Assembly: GCA_003153375.1 (NCBI GenBank)
Contig: PLYM01000212.1
Span: forward strand, 55,935-119,934
Source: Planctomycetaceae bacterium
GTDB lineage: Bacteria > Planctomycetota > Planctomycetia > Pirellulales > PALSA-1355
DNA: 64,000 bases
Reading direction: 5' to 3'
Shown one piece after another: positions 53,953 to 62,192 of this stretch. A program made the position numbers and the translations under genes. The stretch's first letter is position 1; each line of letters begins with the position of its first letter. The notes beneath the pieces are model-generated. The model had not been told where the DNA came from and ran no database searches. It saw nothing but the letters and a program-made list of their open reading frames with translations.

Positions 53953-55047
53953 GTGGCGAAATCGGCAGTGGGTTTTGGAATGATCGGTTGTGGCATGATC
54001 GCGAATTTTCACGCCCGTGCGGTGGGCGACCTTCGCGGCGCAAAGGTCGTGGCCTGCTTCGATGCGGTGCCAGCGGCGGCCGACCGGTTCGCCGCGGCGC
54101 AAGGCTGCCGGGCCTATCACGATCTCAAGCAGATGCTGGCCGATCCGGCGGTCGACGTGGTCACGATCGGCACGCCCAGCGGAGCGCATCTGGAACCGGC
54201 CGTGGCCGCGGCCCGAGCGGGCAAGCATGTCATCGTCGAGAAGCCGCTCGAGATCACGCTGGGCCGTTGCGATCGAATCATTCGCGAGTGCGAAAGAAAC
54301 AAGGTGAAGTGTTCGGCTATCTTTCCGTCGCGGTTCCATCACTCGAGCATCGAATTGAAACGGGCCGTTGAGGCGGGCCGCTTCGGACGGCTCACGCTGG
54401 CCGAAGCCTACGTGAAGTGGTATCGGACGCAGGCCTACTACGACAGTGGCGCATGGCGCGGAACCTGGGAACTCGACGGTGGCGGTGCCCTGATGAATCA
54501 GGCCATTCATAGCGTCGATCTTCTGACGTGGCTGATGGGACCGGTCGTCGAGATTACGGCACACACGGCGCTGCTGGCGCACGAGCGGATCGCGGTCGAA
54601 GACACGGCCGTGGCCACGTTGAAGTTTGCCAACGGGGCGCTGGGGGTGATCGAGGCCAGCACGGCGGCTTATCCGGGGTACCTGAAGCGGATCGAGATTC
54701 ACGGATCGACCGGCAGCGCCGCGATGGAAGAGGAAGACGTCGTGGCCTGGGACTTTGCCAAGAAAGCGCGCGGCGATGCGGCGGTGCAGGCGCGGATGGC
54801 CGCGCGGACCAGTACGGCCGGCGGGGCCAGCGACCCCTCGGCCATCGGTCACCACGGCCATACCGAACAGTTTCGCGACGTGCTGGCCGCGATCCGCGAC
54901 GATCGCACGCCGGCCATCGACGGTGCCGAGGGCCGCCGTTCGGTCGAAATCATCCTGGCCATTTACAAAGCGGCCGAAACGGGCAAAGTCGTGAAGTTGC
55001 CGTTGGCCAGCGACCCCGTGCTGGCGGCTCGCAAGAAAAAGGCCTGA
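53953..55047 (+). CDS. Gfo/Idh/MocA-family NAD(P)-dependent oxidoreductase
   Basis: An N-terminal Rossmann fold (GMIGCGMIANFHARAV) with the catalytic EKPLE motif (VIVEKPLEITL) is followed by the C-terminal beta domain typical of the family (GGALMNQAIHSVDLLTWLMG). Such enzymes oxidise or reduce sugars and inositols; the family is strongly expanded in Planctomycetes. The start is GTG 53953. No signal peptide, so cytoplasmic. The substrate is unknown. Confidence 0.92.
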   Translation: MAKSAVGFGMIGCGMIANFHARAVGDLRGAKVVACFDAVPAAADRFAAAQGCRAYHDLKQMLADPAVDVVTIGTPSGAHLEPAVAAARAGKHVIVEKPLEITLGRCDRIIRECERNKVKCSAIFPSRFHHSSIELKRAVEAGRFGRLTLAEAYVKWYRTQAYYDSGAWRGTWELDGGGALMNQAIHSVDLLTWLMGPVVEITAHTALLAHERIAVEDTAVATLKFANGALGVIEASTAAYPGYLKRIEIHGSTGSAAMEEEDVVAWDFAKKARGDAAVQARMAARTSTAGGASDPSAIGHHGHTEQFRDVLAAIRDDRTPAIDGAEGRRSVEIILAIYKAAETGKVVKLPLASDPVLAARKKKA

Positions 55048-55055
55048 CGCGGTGT

Positions 55056-55075
55056 CGACTCGCGATCGCGAGTCG
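55056..55075. repeat. Perfect 20-bp palindrome between convergent genes
   Basis: CGACTCGCGA followed at once by its exact complement, placed between the stops of the oxidoreductase and polysaccharide-export genes. It contains GCGATCGC at its centre. It may act as a bidirectional terminator stem or a protein site. Confidence 0.55.
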
Positions 55076-55076
55076 G

Positions 55077-56039
55077 CTACCAGAACATCTCGATCAGCGT
55101 ATCCCAGGTCGACGACAGGATGCCGGTGAACGTGTGCCAGATGGCGGGCGGATTGGTGACAAACAGCCGATCGCCGGGCAACAGCGGGTAATTGGTCGAC
55201 GTGTCGCTGCCGTCGACCACCTCGGCGGCGTTGACCGTGAGGAGCTCATCGCTGGCTTCGCCATCGGTCATCGAGGGCCGGGCAATCCAGACGTTTTTCT
55301 CCGACCAGTCGATGTCGTTCAAGTTCGCCAGGGCATCGCGCACCGTTTCGCCGCCGAGGGCCGGCATGCGCATTACGGTGTCACCCTCGTCAGCACTGTC
55401 CGTGACGATGTAATACACCTTGCTGTTTTGTGCTGTGACCGACACCAGCACGTGTACCTCGCCAAGATGCGGTTGCAGGGCGTCCGCGATGTGCTCGGGC
55501 AATTCGCCCAAAGTGAGTCCGCCCACCTGCACGCGGCCGCATTCCTTGGACAGAGTGAGCGAACCATCCGGCTCGACCAGGCGGTCGCCGTTAATGGCCT
55601 CGAGGGCCACCGCATCGCCTCCCTCGGCATTGACCGAGATGTGCAAGATGTCGGGCGAGTCGACGACGTAATCGGGTCGCTTGTGCCGCTCGCGCGGCAT
55701 CAGGATGGCGCCGGCACCGCATTGCGAATCGCATTCCACGCGGGCTACGACCGCGGGGCTCGCCGAGGCATCGACATGTTCGGTATCAAGGACTGGCTTC
55801 ACCGCGATGGCCGGGGTTGGGCTGTCGGGCGTATGCGCGGGGCGCACGTTCCAGGGCGCGGCGGCGAGTTCGGGCGCTGGAGCATCAGCACGCGGCGCAG
55901 GATGCGAGCCATGGCCCAGGGCCGTCCAGACGACAGCCAGGCCGGCGAGGGAAGCCAGCGCGCAATACAGGACACGAGCACGATTGCGAACGTGGATCGA
56001 TGTGGCGAGCCAATCGCCAAGGCGAGCGAAGAGTGCCAT
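55077..56039 (-). CDS. Membrane-anchored polysaccharide export (Wza-like) protein
   Basis: A 320-residue protein with an N-terminal membrane helix (about 22-42), a Pro/Ala-rich linker, and a polysaccharide-export domain (about 130-210: YVVDSPDILHISV, LVEPDGSLTLSKECGRVQVGGLTLGE). The ligand-binding-like end, YPLLPGDRLFVTNP, matches the typical SLBB-associated PGDxxxV close. It lacks a lipobox, unlike Wza, and has only one export domain. No glycan synthesis cluster is close except the GT87 far away. Function as a surface-polysaccharide pore or accessory is inferred from family. Confidence 0.82.
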   Translation of the reverse strand: MALFARLGDWLATSIHVRNRARVLYCALASLAGLAVVWTALGHGSHPAPRADAPAPELAAAPWNVRPAHTPDSPTPAIAVKPVLDTEHVDASASPAVVARVECDSQCGAGAILMPRERHKRPDYVVDSPDILHISVNAEGGDAVALEAINGDRLVEPDGSLTLSKECGRVQVGGLTLGELPEHIADALQPHLGEVHVLVSVTAQNSKVYYIVTDSADEGDTVMRMPALGGETVRDALANLNDIDWSEKNVWIARPSMTDGEASDELLTVNAAEVVDGSDTSTNYPLLPGDRLFVTNPPAIWHTFTGILSSTWDTLIEMFW

Positions 56040-56270
56040 CGGAAATCTCCTTTAAACGCCTGCCGCAGAACCGCGGCGCGAGACATGTGGGGCGGGAAGG
56101 GTCTCTGAATCGCCGGTCCGGGTCAATGCCAAAACGCCTCATCGCCGGGCGAGCCGCCTGGACGATCTGTCGTTGCCAGCGTGCGAAGTCGAATCGGTCT
56201 TCCACCGTCGCCGGGTCCGTGGCACAATGTCGCCGCGCTTTTGCTAGCAAATCCTGCTGGAAAATGGCCC

Positions 56271-57209
56271 GTGCTCGCGCTGCTACTCAAACGAACGCTG
56301 GATTATCTGGTTTACCTGGTCGTTCGCATCCTGCTGTGCGTCGTCGAGGCCCTGCCGGTCGAGACCTGCGCCTCGCTAGCACGCGGAACGGCAACACTGT
56401 GTTGCGACGTGTTGCGTTTTCGCTGGGACGTGATCGATGACAACCTGCGGCATGCCTTTCCCCAACTGAGCGACCGCCAACGCCGCGATCTCACCTGGGG
56501 CATGTGGGAGCATTTGTTTCTGTTGTTGGTCGAGGTGGTGCACGCGCCGCGAAAAATTCACGACACGAACTGGCGCGATTTCGCCAGTTTGCACAATGCC
56601 GACAAAATCATTCGCGCCTGCTTCAATGACCGTCCGGCCGTGCTGATTTGCGGGCACTATGGCAACTTCGAGCTCTCGGCCTATGTGCTGGGCTTGTTCG
56701 GCTTCTGGACGTATACGATCGCGCGCCCTTTGGATAATCCGTTCCTGGATCGCTGGATCAACGAGTTCCGTAGCTTGAAGGGACAGGTCGTGTTATCCAA
56801 GACCGGCAGTTCGGGCCAGGTTGCGGCGGTGCTGGCGGATGGCGGCACGTTGGCCCTGCTCGGCGATCAGCACGCTGGCCCGCGGGGCTGTTGGGTCGAC
56901 TTTTTTGGCCGGCCGGCTTCGAGTCACAAGGCCATCGCGCTGTTCACGCTGGGCAGCGAGGCACCGACGCTGTTTTGCTACACCCGGCGAACCGGCAAGC
57001 CGCTGCACTTGCTGATCGCCGCCGATTCGTGGATCGATCCACTGACCATGCCGTCGGATATGCGAACGGTTCCGGCAATTACCCAGTGGTATACGGACCG
57101 GCTAGAGCATACGATTCGAGAGGTGCCCGAACAGTATTGGTGGGTGCATCGCCGTTGGCGCGACAACCGGCCGCAGAAAAAAGCCCGCCCTGCCGAACAA
57201 GCCGCATGA
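56271..57209 (+). CDS. LpxL/HtrB-like lysophospholipid acyltransferase
   Basis: A 312-residue acyltransferase of the LpxL/HtrB family, which adds a secondary acyl chain to lipid A or related lipids. It has an N-terminal membrane helix, the HX4E catalytic motif in His129-YGNF-Glu134, and the LLGDQHAGPRGCWVDFFGRPA block. GTG 56271 puts the start right before the helix; the frame opens at 56181. It may act on lipid A or on ornithine/other lipids; no other lipid A gene is in the window. Confidence 0.85.
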   Translation: MLALLLKRTLDYLVYLVVRILLCVVEALPVETCASLARGTATLCCDVLRFRWDVIDDNLRHAFPQLSDRQRRDLTWGMWEHLFLLLVEVVHAPRKIHDTNWRDFASLHNADKIIRACFNDRPAVLICGHYGNFELSAYVLGLFGFWTYTIARPLDNPFLDRWINEFRSLKGQVVLSKTGSSGQVAAVLADGGTLALLGDQHAGPRGCWVDFFGRPASSHKAIALFTLGSEAPTLFCYTRRTGKPLHLLIAADSWIDPLTMPSDMRTVPAITQWYTDRLEHTIREVPEQYWWVHRRWRDNRPQKKARPAEQAA

Positions 57210-57290
57210 TGAGCCGCGAAAGCCCCGCGGCCGAATAGAACGGTCCTGCCACGATCCTCCGCCCCCCGCCCTGCCACCGCTCACCGCACC

Positions 57291-57599
57291 ATGCCCCACT
57301 GGGTTCCACTCATCCGAGCCGCTGAGCTTCCTGTTGGCACGGCCCGGGAGTTGGTGGCCGAGGGACGCGTGATCGCCTTGTATCATGTGGACGAGGAGAT
57401 TTATGGTTTGGATGGCGTTTGTCCGCATCAGGGTGGGCCATTGGGCAAGGGAATGCTCGAGGGTTGCATCGTGACGTGCCCCTGGCATGGGTGGCAGTTT
57501 GACGTGGCGACGGGGCAACATCAGTTGAACAACCGAATCGTCCAGCCGCGCTTCGACGTGCGTGTCGAAGGCGACTGGATCCTGGTAGACTTGGGGTGA
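57291..57599 (+). CDS. Rieske [2Fe-2S] ferredoxin-like protein
   Basis: A 102-residue soluble Rieske protein. The cluster ligands are Cys44-Pro-His46 (CPHQGG) and Cys63-Pro-Trp-His66 (CPWHGWQ), spaced as in the small NirD/HcaC/CarAc ferredoxins. It should pass electrons to an oxygenase or reductase, but no partner subunit gene is near. Its stop overlaps the GTG of the GNAT gene as GTGA, so the two are translationally coupled. Confidence 0.92.
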   Translation: MPHWVPLIRAAELPVGTARELVAEGRVIALYHVDEEIYGLDGVCPHQGGPLGKGMLEGCIVTCPWHGWQFDVATGQHQLNNRIVQPRFDVRVEGDWILVDLG

Positions 57600-58582
57600 A
57601 GATGAATATGATCATGGCCGGCGAGTGTCGTGCATTGATTCACTACCGCGCGTTTTGCAACACCGATGCGCCTCAGTTGGCCGAGATTTGGCGCAGTCAG
57701 ACCGCGCAGCGCGGACTGATGCAGCCGATGTCGGCGGCCGTGCTCGAGCGGTTCGTGTTCTCGCGTCCGACGTTCGACGCTCAGGGCCTGATCGTGGCGT
57801 CCGACGGTGAGCGGCTGCTCGGTTTCGCCCATGCCGGCTTCGGCCCCAGCTCGGATCTCAGCACGCTGGCGACCGACGAGGGCGTCACCTGCCTGGTGAT
57901 GCTGCGTCCGGACGTTGAGCCGTCGGTCGGCGCCGAACTGCTCGCGTACAGCGAAGCGTTTCTGGAAAGCCGCGGCGCCAAGACGCTCTATGGCGGCGGC
58001 AGTTATCCGCTGGCGCCCTTTTATCAGGGACTTTACGGCGGCAGCGAGTTTTCGGGCATTCTCGACTCGGACCAGCGCGGCCAGGCATTTTTCTTGGAAC
58101 ACGGTTACCGTCCGGCCAAGCGTTCGCTGGTCTTGCATCGCGACCTGGCCTGCTTTCGGCCCCTGATCGACCGCGTGCAAATGCAGATTCGCCGCCAATC
58201 GACGGTCGAGATGATCGTCGACCCACCGACCACCTCGTGGTGGGAGGCCTGCGTCTTCGAGCCGTTCGATCGCACTCGCTGCGTGCTGGTGACCCGCGCC
58301 GGTGGACCGCCGGCGGCCGTGGTCAACTTCTGGAACATGGAGACGATGATCGGCGCCTGGGGCGTACACGCCGTCGGCATCGCGGGCTTGCAGGTCAACG
58401 ACAGCCGGCGCAAGAACGGGCTGGCGACCTTTCTGTTGGGCGAATCGTTACGCAATCTGCACGCACAGGGCGTGGCCCTGGCCGAAGTACACGTGGCGGA
58501 AGAAAATGCCGCGGCGCTGGCCCTGTTTCGCAAGCTCGGCTTCGAGCAGGTCGATTCGGCGGTGCTCTACCGCAAGGATTGA
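57596..58582 (+). CDS. Two-domain GNAT acetyltransferase
   Basis: A 328-residue protein with two GNAT modules. The first (about 15-180) is weak: FAHAGFGPSS, VTCLVMLRPDVEPSVGAEL. The second (about 220-328) has the stronger acetyl-CoA binding pattern, LQVNDSRRKNGLATFLLGESL, and the C-terminal HVAEENAAALALFRKLGFEQV. The start is GTG 57596, or ATG 57602. It overlaps the Rieske stop and ends 16 nt inside the convergent lipoprotein peptidase gene. The substrate is unknown. Confidence 0.85.
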   Translation: MKMNMIMAGECRALIHYRAFCNTDAPQLAEIWRSQTAQRGLMQPMSAAVLERFVFSRPTFDAQGLIVASDGERLLGFAHAGFGPSSDLSTLATDEGVTCLVMLRPDVEPSVGAELLAYSEAFLESRGAKTLYGGGSYPLAPFYQGLYGGSEFSGILDSDQRGQAFFLEHGYRPAKRSLVLHRDLACFRPLIDRVQMQIRRQSTVEMIVDPPTTSWWEACVFEPFDRTRCVLVTRAGGPPAAVVNFWNMETMIGAWGVHAVGIAGLQVNDSRRKNGLATFLLGESLRNLHAQGVALAEVHVAEENAAALALFRKLGFEQVDSAVLYRKD

Positions 58583-59370
58583 TGCAGCACGCTGACGTGC
58601 TGCGCCACGTTCTGTTGATAACGCGCGTCGGCGCGGCGCAATTGGATCGACAACGATTCAGGTGTCTGACGCCGAGCGAGCGTCTGCAGATAGCCTTGCA
58701 GGATTTGCAATCGCTGCGGCGAGCTCTCGAGCATGAAGTGCGTCCAGGCCCAACTTTGGGCATACTCGGCCTGTGTCATCTCTTCGGTATCGCGCAGCTG
58801 TTCGAGCCGCTCGAGATCCGGCTGCCATGGCCGCTGGGGGTCGGCCGTCAGTTGGTCCACGTGCGGACGGTTCACTCCGTCGAGGCCGCGCGACACCTCG
58901 AAGTACTCGGCCAATCCCTCATCGAGCCACAGCGGCAGGTTCGGCACCACCGAGTGCAAGTAGCCGTGGGCCACTTCGTGGCGCAGATCTTCGGCCACGC
59001 GATCGCCCCAGTAGGCGTAGACGTTCAGCTTCGTGTCGCTTTCGACGAAAAAAGCCCGCCGCGCCGGCAGACCCGGAAAATGCACCCGCATGTACGCGGC
59101 GAGTTTCTCACCCGAGGCGAACAAATAGACGTGAATCGGCTCCTCGGACAGTGGCAAGCCCAGCTTCGTGCTGAGCATCTGTCGTTGGGCCCGCAACTCT
59201 TCGAGCAGTCGATGATGCTGGGGTAGCGGCGTATCGCTGACGATGTCGAGCTGGTCGAGCACCATGTGCGAGCGCGAGGGAAGTGCTGGCGTGGCGTGCC
59301 AGCTAGCGCAGCCATCGATCGATAAACCGATGGCGGTGCAAGCGATCGCAATCCAATGGCGAGCGGTCAT
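58567..59370 (-). CDS. Lipoprotein gluzincin-type peptidase
   Basis: A 267-residue putative zinc metallopeptidase. The lipobox SIDGC gives lipid-modified Cys21. The zinc motif is His131-EVA-His135 (RHEVAHGYLH) and the third ligand is in PLWLDEGLAEYFE (Glu151), as in DUF1570/peptidase-MA-like gluzincins. ATG 59370 starts the signal peptide. It is anchored in the envelope facing the periplasm. The 3' end overlaps the GNAT gene on the other strand. Confidence 0.82.
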   Translation of the reverse strand: MTARHWIAIACTAIGLSIDGCASWHATPALPSRSHMVLDQLDIVSDTPLPQHHRLLEELRAQRQMLSTKLGLPLSEEPIHVYLFASGEKLAAYMRVHFPGLPARRAFFVESDTKLNVYAYWGDRVAEDLRHEVAHGYLHSVVPNLPLWLDEGLAEYFEVSRGLDGVNRPHVDQLTADPQRPWQPDLERLEQLRDTEEMTQAEYAQSWAWTHFMLESSPQRLQILQGYLQTLARRQTPESLSIQLRRADARYQQNVAQHVSVLHQSLR

Positions 59371-59424
59371 CCTTGACCTGCGAGGTGCGGTACGCCGGCA
59401 ATTCAAGCGATCGCCCGCGGGTGC

Positions 59425-60573
59425 CTAGCCGTTCGTCGCGGCCCGGCCGGCGATCAACTGGTCGAGTTCTTGCTTCAGGCGGGGCAAAATGGCGTCGTAC
59501 GGATAAGCCCCCAGCTCTTCGCTACGGCGCTTGAGATTGACGAAATTCGGTCCACACCACAAGCCCAGATCGGCGTCGTCGGTTTCGCCCGGCCCATTGA
59601 CGCGGCAACCCATGACAGCAATCGTCAGGGCGTGCTCCGAAGCATAGCGAGTCAACTCCTTAACATCTTGCGCCAGTTCGATAAAGGCCTCGTTCTCAAC
59701 CCGCGAGCAACTGGGACAACTGATGATGTTGAGCGTCTTGATGCCGAAATCGACCACGCTGCGCACCCGGCCCGCCGCGATGTCGGCCAGAATCTTCCGG
59801 CCCGCTACGATTTCCTCGGACTTGCGGGCGTTGGGCACGGTCAGCGAGACCCGAATCGTGTCGCCAATTCCCCGGCTGATCAATTGCTCGAAGGCCACGC
59901 GGGTTTTGATGATGCCGTCGGGCGGAAGTCCGGCTTCGGTCACGCCCAGGTGCAGCGGCACGTCGGGTCGCCGCTCGGCAAACCGGCGATTGACCTCGAT
60001 CACCTTGGCCGGGTCCGAATCCTTGAGCGAGACGCAATAGCGCGTGAAGCCCAGTCGGTCGAGGAGCTCGCAATGCTCCCAGGCGCTTTCCAGCATGGGT
60101 GCCAGCGAGTCGTCGCCGCCAAACTGATCGACCTTAGCCGGATCGACCGAGCCGCAGTTCACGCCGACGCGCATCGCGCAGTCATTCTCGCCGGCCACGT
60201 CGACCAGGAATTTGACTTTATCCTGCCACGGCTTCTCGCGCTCGTGGTGATACAAATGTCCGGGATTGTAGCGCACCTTGTCGACGAAGGGGGCCACCGA
60301 CTTGGCCAGCCGATAGTTTTCTTGCAGGTCGACCGACAGATTGGCTTTGGTCTGCTGCCGGATTTGGCCCAGGGCCTCGGCGTCTTTCTGATTGTCGACG
60401 GCGATTCGCACAATGTCGGCGCCCGCGGCCACGAGGTCGTTCACTTGTGCGACCGTCGCGTCGACGTTCTGCGTGTGCGTGGCGGTCATGCTCTGCACGG
60501 CAATCGGGTGCCCGGCGCCCAGCGTGGCCGTGCCGATACGAACGCTGCGAGTTGGGTTACGCGGCAAGTCCAA
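59425..60573 (-). CDS. ispG: (E)-4-hydroxy-3-methylbut-2-enyl-diphosphate synthase
   Basis: IspG (GcpE) performs the next-to-last step of the DXP isoprenoid pathway with a [4Fe-4S] cluster. The N-terminal TIM-barrel begins with [20 protein letters not shown]. The cluster cysteines lie in IISCPSCSR and [11 protein letters not shown]. The length of 382 residues is that of the short bacterial form. It is a single gene. Confidence 0.96.
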   Translation of the reverse strand: MDLPRNPTRSVRIGTATLGAGHPIAVQSMTATHTQNVDATVAQVNDLVAAGADIVRIAVDNQKDAEALGQIRQQTKANLSVDLQENYRLAKSVAPFVDKVRYNPGHLYHHEREKPWQDKVKFLVDVAGENDCAMRVGVNCGSVDPAKVDQFGGDDSLAPMLESAWEHCELLDRLGFTRYCVSLKDSDPAKVIEVNRRFAERRPDVPLHLGVTEAGLPPDGIIKTRVAFEQLISRGIGDTIRVSLTVPNARKSEEIVAGRKILADIAAGRVRSVVDFGIKTLNIISCPSCSRVENEAFIELAQDVKELTRYASEHALTIAVMGCRVNGPGETDDADLGLWCGPNFVNLKRRSEELGAYPYDAILPRLKQELDQLIAGRAATNG

Positions 60574-60788
60574 GGAGTGGGTCCCCCGAAAGCTTTAGGG
60601 CTGACGATTTTCGAGCGCGAGACAAATTTCAGCCTAGCAAAAACCGCTTGCGCCGGCGAGCGCGAATTGACCAACCACGCAGGGTGAAAACGCAAAAAAC
60701 TGCCGCCGCGGCAGTCGAAAGCCGCATGATCCGAAAAGCTTGCCCGGCCGGCGCGATCGTTTGCTTGAGACTGCTGCAGCCGGCGTTA

Positions 60789-61466
60789 TCACGCCTGCGG
60801 CGTGTAGCCCAGCACGATGTTGAACTGAGCGGTCAGCTCACCGACCTGCGAGTCTTTCAGCGGCGCAAAGTCGATGATCACGCTGTCGCGGGCTTTGGCG
60901 TCGCGGATGCCGCGCAGGACAAAGTCGCGGTCGTTGCCCGCGTCGCCTTTGACATAGCACTGCGTCGTGAATTTGTCCTGGCCCTTGAGCTTGACGGCAA
61001 AGTGGATGTGCGGCGTGCGGCCGGGATAGGCGACCGGCTTGATGGTGCGGAAGTAGTATTGGCCGGTCGAGCCCGTGAGAAAGCGGCCGAAGCCCTGGAA
61101 GTTCGTGTCGCGCTGCTCGCGGTTGTTGGTGCCGCTGTGCAGATAGGCGCCGTGGTTGTCGACCTGCCAGATTTCGACCAAAGCGCCTCGGACCGGTTCC
61201 CCCCGCGCATCGAGAATGCGGCCGCCCAGGTGGGTGATCTCGCCCACGGCGGGCGTCAGAGCGTCGTTGACAAGGATCAGGTCATTATCCGTGTCGAGCG
61301 GCAATTTGTCGGGATAAAACGGTCCCTCGGTCTGACGCGGCGTGCGCAGCAACTCCTCGGCAAAAGCCCCTGGCGCCCAGCACGCCACTGCGCCAAGCGC
61401 GGCCGTGCCCTTGGCGGCGGTGCTGAGAAACTCGCGTCGCGCGCGGAACAGCGGATTCATCGTCAT
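60789..61466 (-). CDS. Tat-exported intradiol ring-cleavage dioxygenase
   Basis: A 225-residue non-heme Fe(III) dioxygenase of the protocatechuate/catechol intradiol type. The iron ligands are Tyr108 (NHGAYLH), Tyr147 (KPVAYPGR), His153 and His155 (PHIHF). The N-terminus has a twin-arginine signal (RREFLSTAAKG) with a hydrophobic core, so it is folded before export. ATG 61466 is the start. The family's usual role is aromatic ring cleavage; the export and the lack of a beta-keto-adipate cluster leave the real substrate open. Confidence 0.9.
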   Translation of the reverse strand: MTMNPLFRARREFLSTAAKGTAALGAVACWAPGAFAEELLRTPRQTEGPFYPDKLPLDTDNDLILVNDALTPAVGEITHLGGRILDARGEPVRGALVEIWQVDNHGAYLHSGTNNREQRDTNFQGFGRFLTGSTGQYYFRTIKPVAYPGRTPHIHFAVKLKGQDKFTTQCYVKGDAGNDRDFVLRGIRDAKARDSVIIDFAPLKDSQVGELTAQFNIVLGYTPQA

Positions 61467-61569
61467 GGGTTTTGATCCTTTCACCGAACGAGGCGACGCG
61501 GCGCTTTGCCATGATTCGCGGGAACTTGCGAGACGTTTTGCCCCCAATGCCAGGTCGGCAACCATGCAA

Positions 61570-61612
61570 GATACAAAACAACCCGCCGATTTCTGATTGC
61601 GAAATCGGCGGG
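61570..61612 (-). terminator. Terminator of the initiator tRNA gene
   Basis: On the minus strand a perfect 12-bp stem (61601-61612 with 61582-61593) and a 7-base loop is followed by a T-rich TTGTTTTGTATC tract, 7 nt after the tRNA 3' end. Confidence 0.8.
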
Positions 61613-61619
61613 CTGCCAA

Positions 61620-61693
<74 letters not shown>

Positions 61694-62192
61694 ATGTGTA
61701 TGGCGACTGCCTTGCGGCAGAAAAGTCCGTGATCGGGACGGCCTCGGTGCTCCCATTCTACAAAAGTATGGGCCGGGAGTCGAGGGCCGTCTTCGCGCTG
61801 TTCGCTCGCTTCGAGCTCTCCTCTGCGGATTGTTCCACCCTGAGGCGGTTCGCCGCGGTGAACGCACGTTAGAAACGTTGCCACGCGCGTAATCGGAGGT
61901 AGCGGACACGGCGCCTGCTCGGCGTAAGTCGCGGTCGTGAAGGACGTTCTTGCTTGGCGCGACCATGGGCCACTGTTAGACTTCACGAAGAGGCGCGTTC
62001 GATGCCATGGTGCTTGCCGGCAGCCCCGTTTGTAGACCGTTCACCTCCGCTGCAAGCCATCCAGGAGACGTTCTGGAAGGGAGATTCTCGGTGCTACCTC
62101 GCAGGATCCGTAGCGCTTGTGTGCACGCAGCCTGCTGCTGGCGGCCGGGCGTCACTTCCCGAGCGCTCGCGGCCCGCGGAGGGTCTGTTTAA
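61694..62192. other. Divergent intergenic region between tRNA-fMet and the toroid gene
   Basis: About 500 bases. It holds the tRNA promoter listed separately and the ribosome site GGAGGG before ATG 62193. Short open frames on either strand have no start signal or family match and one runs through the tRNA, so none is called. Confidence 0.4.
61755..61783 (-). promoter_or_regulatory. Candidate promoter of tRNA-fMet
   Basis: On the minus strand TCGACT (61783-61778), a 17-nt spacer and TAGAAT (61760-61755) lie about 62 nt before the tRNA 5' end, giving a leader of about 50 nt to be removed by processing. Confidence 0.5.
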
